A stretch of DNA of 64,000 nucleotides, taken from assembly GCF_021018805.1 (NCBI RefSeq), contig NC_086258.1, forward strand, positions 10,075,759-10,139,758. The letters run 5' to 3'. The notes beneath the pieces are model-generated. The model ran no database searches. It was not told where the DNA came from and was given only the letters and a program-made list of their open reading frames with translations. How positions within the stretch are numbered: position 1 is the first letter of the stretch; every line of letters begins with the position of its first letter. The position numbers and the translations under genes were made by a program. This document shows positions 61,240-64,000 of this stretch, one piece after another. This stretch comes from Prinia subflava. Lineage: Eukaryota; Chordata; Aves; Passeriformes; Cisticolidae.

Positions 61240-61690
61240 AAATAGAGTCGAGAGAAAGAGAGAGGGGAAAAAGAAATATAGAAGGAAAAAGGAAAAACAA
61301 GCAAAACAAATTATTATGACAAAACAAATCCAATGACATTAAAATTTCAAAACAAATAATTGTTGTTGATTAATAAAACTCTTAAACAAATCATGATGAT
61401 AAATGATTCACAAAATCAAACAATCAAGACAAAGTCTTAACAATATTGATTAAAATAATATTATTAATTAAACAATTTTCCAATATTCAAAGCAAAAGGT
61501 CTTAAAACAATTTTTAAGAGGATTATAGCAGTATTAATTAAAACAATTTTCAATCAAGGCAAAAAAAATTATTGTAAAACAATTTTCAAGTAGCATGAAC
61601 AAATTTAAAAATGATTAACACAAATCACAAAAATCAAAATACATAATTTTCTTAAAATATATGTATTACTTAGGCAAAATCCATTTCACA
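61240..61690. other. A-rich ERV spacer with degenerate short repeats
   Basis: Very A-rich on the plus strand. Degenerate AAACAATTTTCAA-like blocks recur at about 61465, 61507, 61541 and 61578. It lies between env and the LTR, and coding is absent on both strands. Confidence 0.55.
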
Positions 61691-61892
61691 GTCCGCGGCT
61701 ATGGCCTACTTGTAAAGTTTGTCTTGTGTCAACATCTCTAAGTATATCTATTGTTTCTAAGTAAAGAATGAGATTGCTGCAAAACAAAAGCCAATCAAAA
61801 TAAAGTTAAAAGAACAACGATGGGATGACATAATTTGTTATCAAGGTCTTGGTTTTATCTAAAATTTCACTTAGATCCTGATGGAGCAACAA

Positions 61893-62461
61893 TTACTTTA
61901 CCAAAGTGAGGTTCATCCCAATCAGAGTAGGCCGTAGCTTGTGGATCAGTGTGTAATTAGATTGTAAAAACTGGTAAGAAGTAACTGGAGCTGAAAAAGA
62001 AAAATCAAAAGCTGTAATTTTAGTAAAGTTACAAGCACAAAAGTTCGAATGATTTTTGGTTTCTAGTATAACATTTTCTACAGTTACAACATCACAAGCA
62101 GTCCTAAAGCATACACATCCATTGCCTACATATAAAAGCACTGTTTCAGGAGTCTCGTTAGGATAAACTTTAAAATGACAAATATTTTGTTCTATGTCTA
62201 AACAAATGTAATTTTATTACTTTCACAAATAAAGCCTTGTTGTTCTCGGACTATGCAGGATTCTAAGTTAACAGTTTGCCATTTTTTATCGACTTGACGG
62301 GCCCACTCCCTATACTGGAAAAGATAGAGAATAGCTCCATCATGTTTTAATCTTAACACAATAATAGGGAATATCAAATGTATCAAAGCATTACATATGG
62401 TCAATACAAAAGCTGTGGCTGTGTTTATAAAAGAGTCATAAATAAAATTCACTAAGTTCAA
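61893..62461 (-). pseudogene. Env remnant of the ERV, frame-broken
   Basis: Two overlapping minus-strand pieces carry Env-like sequence. The downstream piece (61893-62141 and a little beyond) is Cys-rich, with an NGCVCFRTACD motif and several N-glycosylation sites (NFT, NYT, NLT), ending MNLTLVK. The upstream piece (62198-62461) has a hydrophobic segment followed by a charged helical part and GFICESN. The frame changes near 62200, with a stop at the end of the upstream piece. This is typical of a transmembrane-subunit ectodomain of class II type; the assignment rests on recalled motif similarity. It is not able to make an intact Env. Confidence 0.6.
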
Positions 62462-62931
62462 CTAGAATTGAAAATCTCTTTTGAAATCATTGGCATTGTT
62501 CCAAATTACTTTCCGAATTTCAGTAGAAAAAGCTGCCATCTTTTATAATTGAGGCAGCCACTAACTGCATCCACTACTGAGACTGGAGGCAGCTAAGAGC
62601 TAAAAGATTTAGTTTTGCGATCAATTATCAATTTATAATCATTCACATTTACCAGTTCTCAGTTTGATAATATGTTTGATAATAGCCACTGAGTCGTTCC
62701 CAAAGCCAATAAGGACGACCGTAAAAGGTGTCAAATTCTTAATTGTAACAACCAATTTATTAACGAATATTTCTAAATCAATACTGTTTAAAATTCTTAA
62801 TTTTGTTCCTATAACACAAATAATGTTTAAAATATCACCAGTTTTATCATGGTTTTATGTGGTCTTTATGTCCATCGGAGTTCTCCTGTGAAAAATAAAC
62901 ACAACAGAATCTGCCTCCAAAGGCAGAAAAA

Positions 62932-64000
62932 TTAGTATGAAGGAATTATCCAGGGTGTGTTTATGCTTGGAACTGCCGGGCAAAAAGCAGTGATTTTGGA
63001 ACATTTGTTAGCCTCCCATCCATAACAGGTATGAGAAGCCCATTTGATCTTTTCACGTTTTGCCCAATCTGGGACAATTTCTGCAGAAAAGTGAGACTGC
63101 TTGGGGCAAAAGGGAGGGGCTGTTCCAGTGACTGAGGCAGGTTTGTCTGGGTTACCATCCAAGTTCATTGTCAGATTTTTTACAGCTCCAAATGAGGCTC
63201 CTTCGGCCACCCCGTCAGGTGGGGGGGTTGCATATGGAGAAGGGCCTCTCAGGACAACAGGTTGTTGTACTGACAATCCTGAAAAAGCAAAACACCATTC
63301 CATGTGGAAAGGATCTGTAGGATAAGTAGGACCAAGTGTTTGGTGGGTGGTTGCCTCAAAAATTAACAATTTTAAAGCCTCATGATGAGAATCACCCCAT
63401 TCCCAAATTTTTCCTTTTCTCAGCAGGCTGTAAAGGGTTCTGGCAATTATAGAAAAATCAGGGATGTGTTTTCTGCAAAGCACTAGTAATTCTGAAACTT
63501 GTTGCAGTTCCTTCGTAGATTCTGGCATTTTAATTTGATTGAAGGAGGTTATCAAATGCGTATCATGCTTCTTTTCCATCAAATTCCCAGAAATTTTACT
63601 TTCAGGGGAAATTTGTAGATCAAAGCTTTCAAAGTTGGAGATTATTTTCTGTTGAGGATCTTCCACTTCTTCTATTTCATCCCTACCCACAAAAATATCA
63701 TCGATGCATTGGTAAACAGCTACATTGTCAGCTATGGGTATTTTTTCTAACTCTTGGGCCAAAGCAGGGTGGGCACGGGTGGGTGAATGTTGGTTCCCTT
63801 GAGAAGGAAGGCTTTGCTTTGGCTCCTTGCCTGGGTGCTGAGAGGGGGAGGGTGGGGGGGGTTGGATTGTTAGACTGTTTCTGGGCTCACTGCCCAGATT
63901 CTCAGAAGAAAGGTGTGTAATTTGCTGTGACTTTTTAGGGAGGGGTTGCCCTGGCAAATTTGGGTTTTGTTTGGGGACCCCTTTTTTAATATCTAATAGC
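62932..64000 (-). pseudogene. Fused ERV frame: gag-like, RT-like and env-like remnants
   Basis: One frame is open from the right edge to a stop at 62932 and is partial at its 5' end. First comes a Pro/Ser/Gln-rich part like a gag spacer. Next is an RT palm-like block with YQCIDDIFVG, where the usual YxDD Tyr is replaced by Cys. After it is an RT-connection-like part (HIPDFSIIARTLYSLLRKGK). The last third has a Pro-rich hinge, then a part that looks like Env surface sequence, with a Trp/Cys-rich end. Most of gag, protease, the RT fingers, RNase H and integrase are missing. The junctions are deletions, so any product would be chimeric and without RT activity. Confidence 0.65.

Larger units (their letters stand above)
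60487..64000 (-). mobile_element. Decayed endogenous retrovirus, partial, minus strand
   Basis: Read on the minus strand from the right edge: a gag-like Pro-rich part, an RT-like part, env-like parts, an AT-rich spacer, then the 3' LTR with its poly(A) signal. The element continues past 64000. Large internal deletions, an altered RT motif and a frame break in env show it is defective. Env features suggest a class II (beta-like) relationship; this is from recall of the family, not a search. Confidence 0.8.

Noticed and set aside
35000..64000. NEK6 coding exons expected from gene order
   Set aside because: No kinase motifs such as the HRD or DFG/DLG regions or the Gly-rich loop were seen on the plus strand; the coding exons must lie to the right, if present.

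Overview
The window is vertebrate nuclear DNA, almost certainly avian. The only recognisable host gene is the 3' end of the LIM-homeodomain gene LHX2. The repeats are of bird type: CR1 LINE 3' ends, a decayed class II-like endogenous retrovirus, and many GC-rich minisatellites. A songbird is my guess for the lineage, but nothing here proves it.

Left part (1-14.3 kb): intron 3 of LHX2, entered from the left, holds a dense CpG island (about 1.04-2.08 kb), a 16-19 bp minisatellite and a CR1 fragment. Next come the homeobox exon 4 (6893-7098), intron 4 (7099-13473), and the terminal coding exon 5 (13474-13761) with a 3' UTR. Exons 1-3, which encode the N-terminus and both LIM domains, lie outside the window. 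Intron 4 carries a striking 35-unit, 20-bp tandem array and an unrecognised antisense frame rich in Lys, Glu and Gln.

Middle part (14.3-58 kb): no protein-coding exon that I can recognise. There are AT-rich stretches that look like conserved regulatory DNA, several CpG-rich patches, CTCF-like motifs, two CR1 3' ends and five more tandem arrays. The best promoter candidate is the CpG island at 33.83-34.99 kb. It has two strong plus-strand splice-donor sequences (after 34545 and after 34880). In other vertebrates NEK6 follows LHX2 on the same strand, so these could be non-coding first exons of NEK6; no NEK6 kinase exon is visible, so this is inference.

Right end (58-64 kb): a pentanucleotide microsatellite, a decayed CR1 reverse-transcriptase segment, and a minus-strand endogenous retrovirus that runs off the right edge. 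The retrovirus shows an LTR with a poly(A) signal, env remnants with a frame break, and one long frame that abuts gag-like, RT-like and env-like pieces after large internal deletions. All intact-looking long frames in the minisatellites are by-products of stop-free repeat units, not genes.
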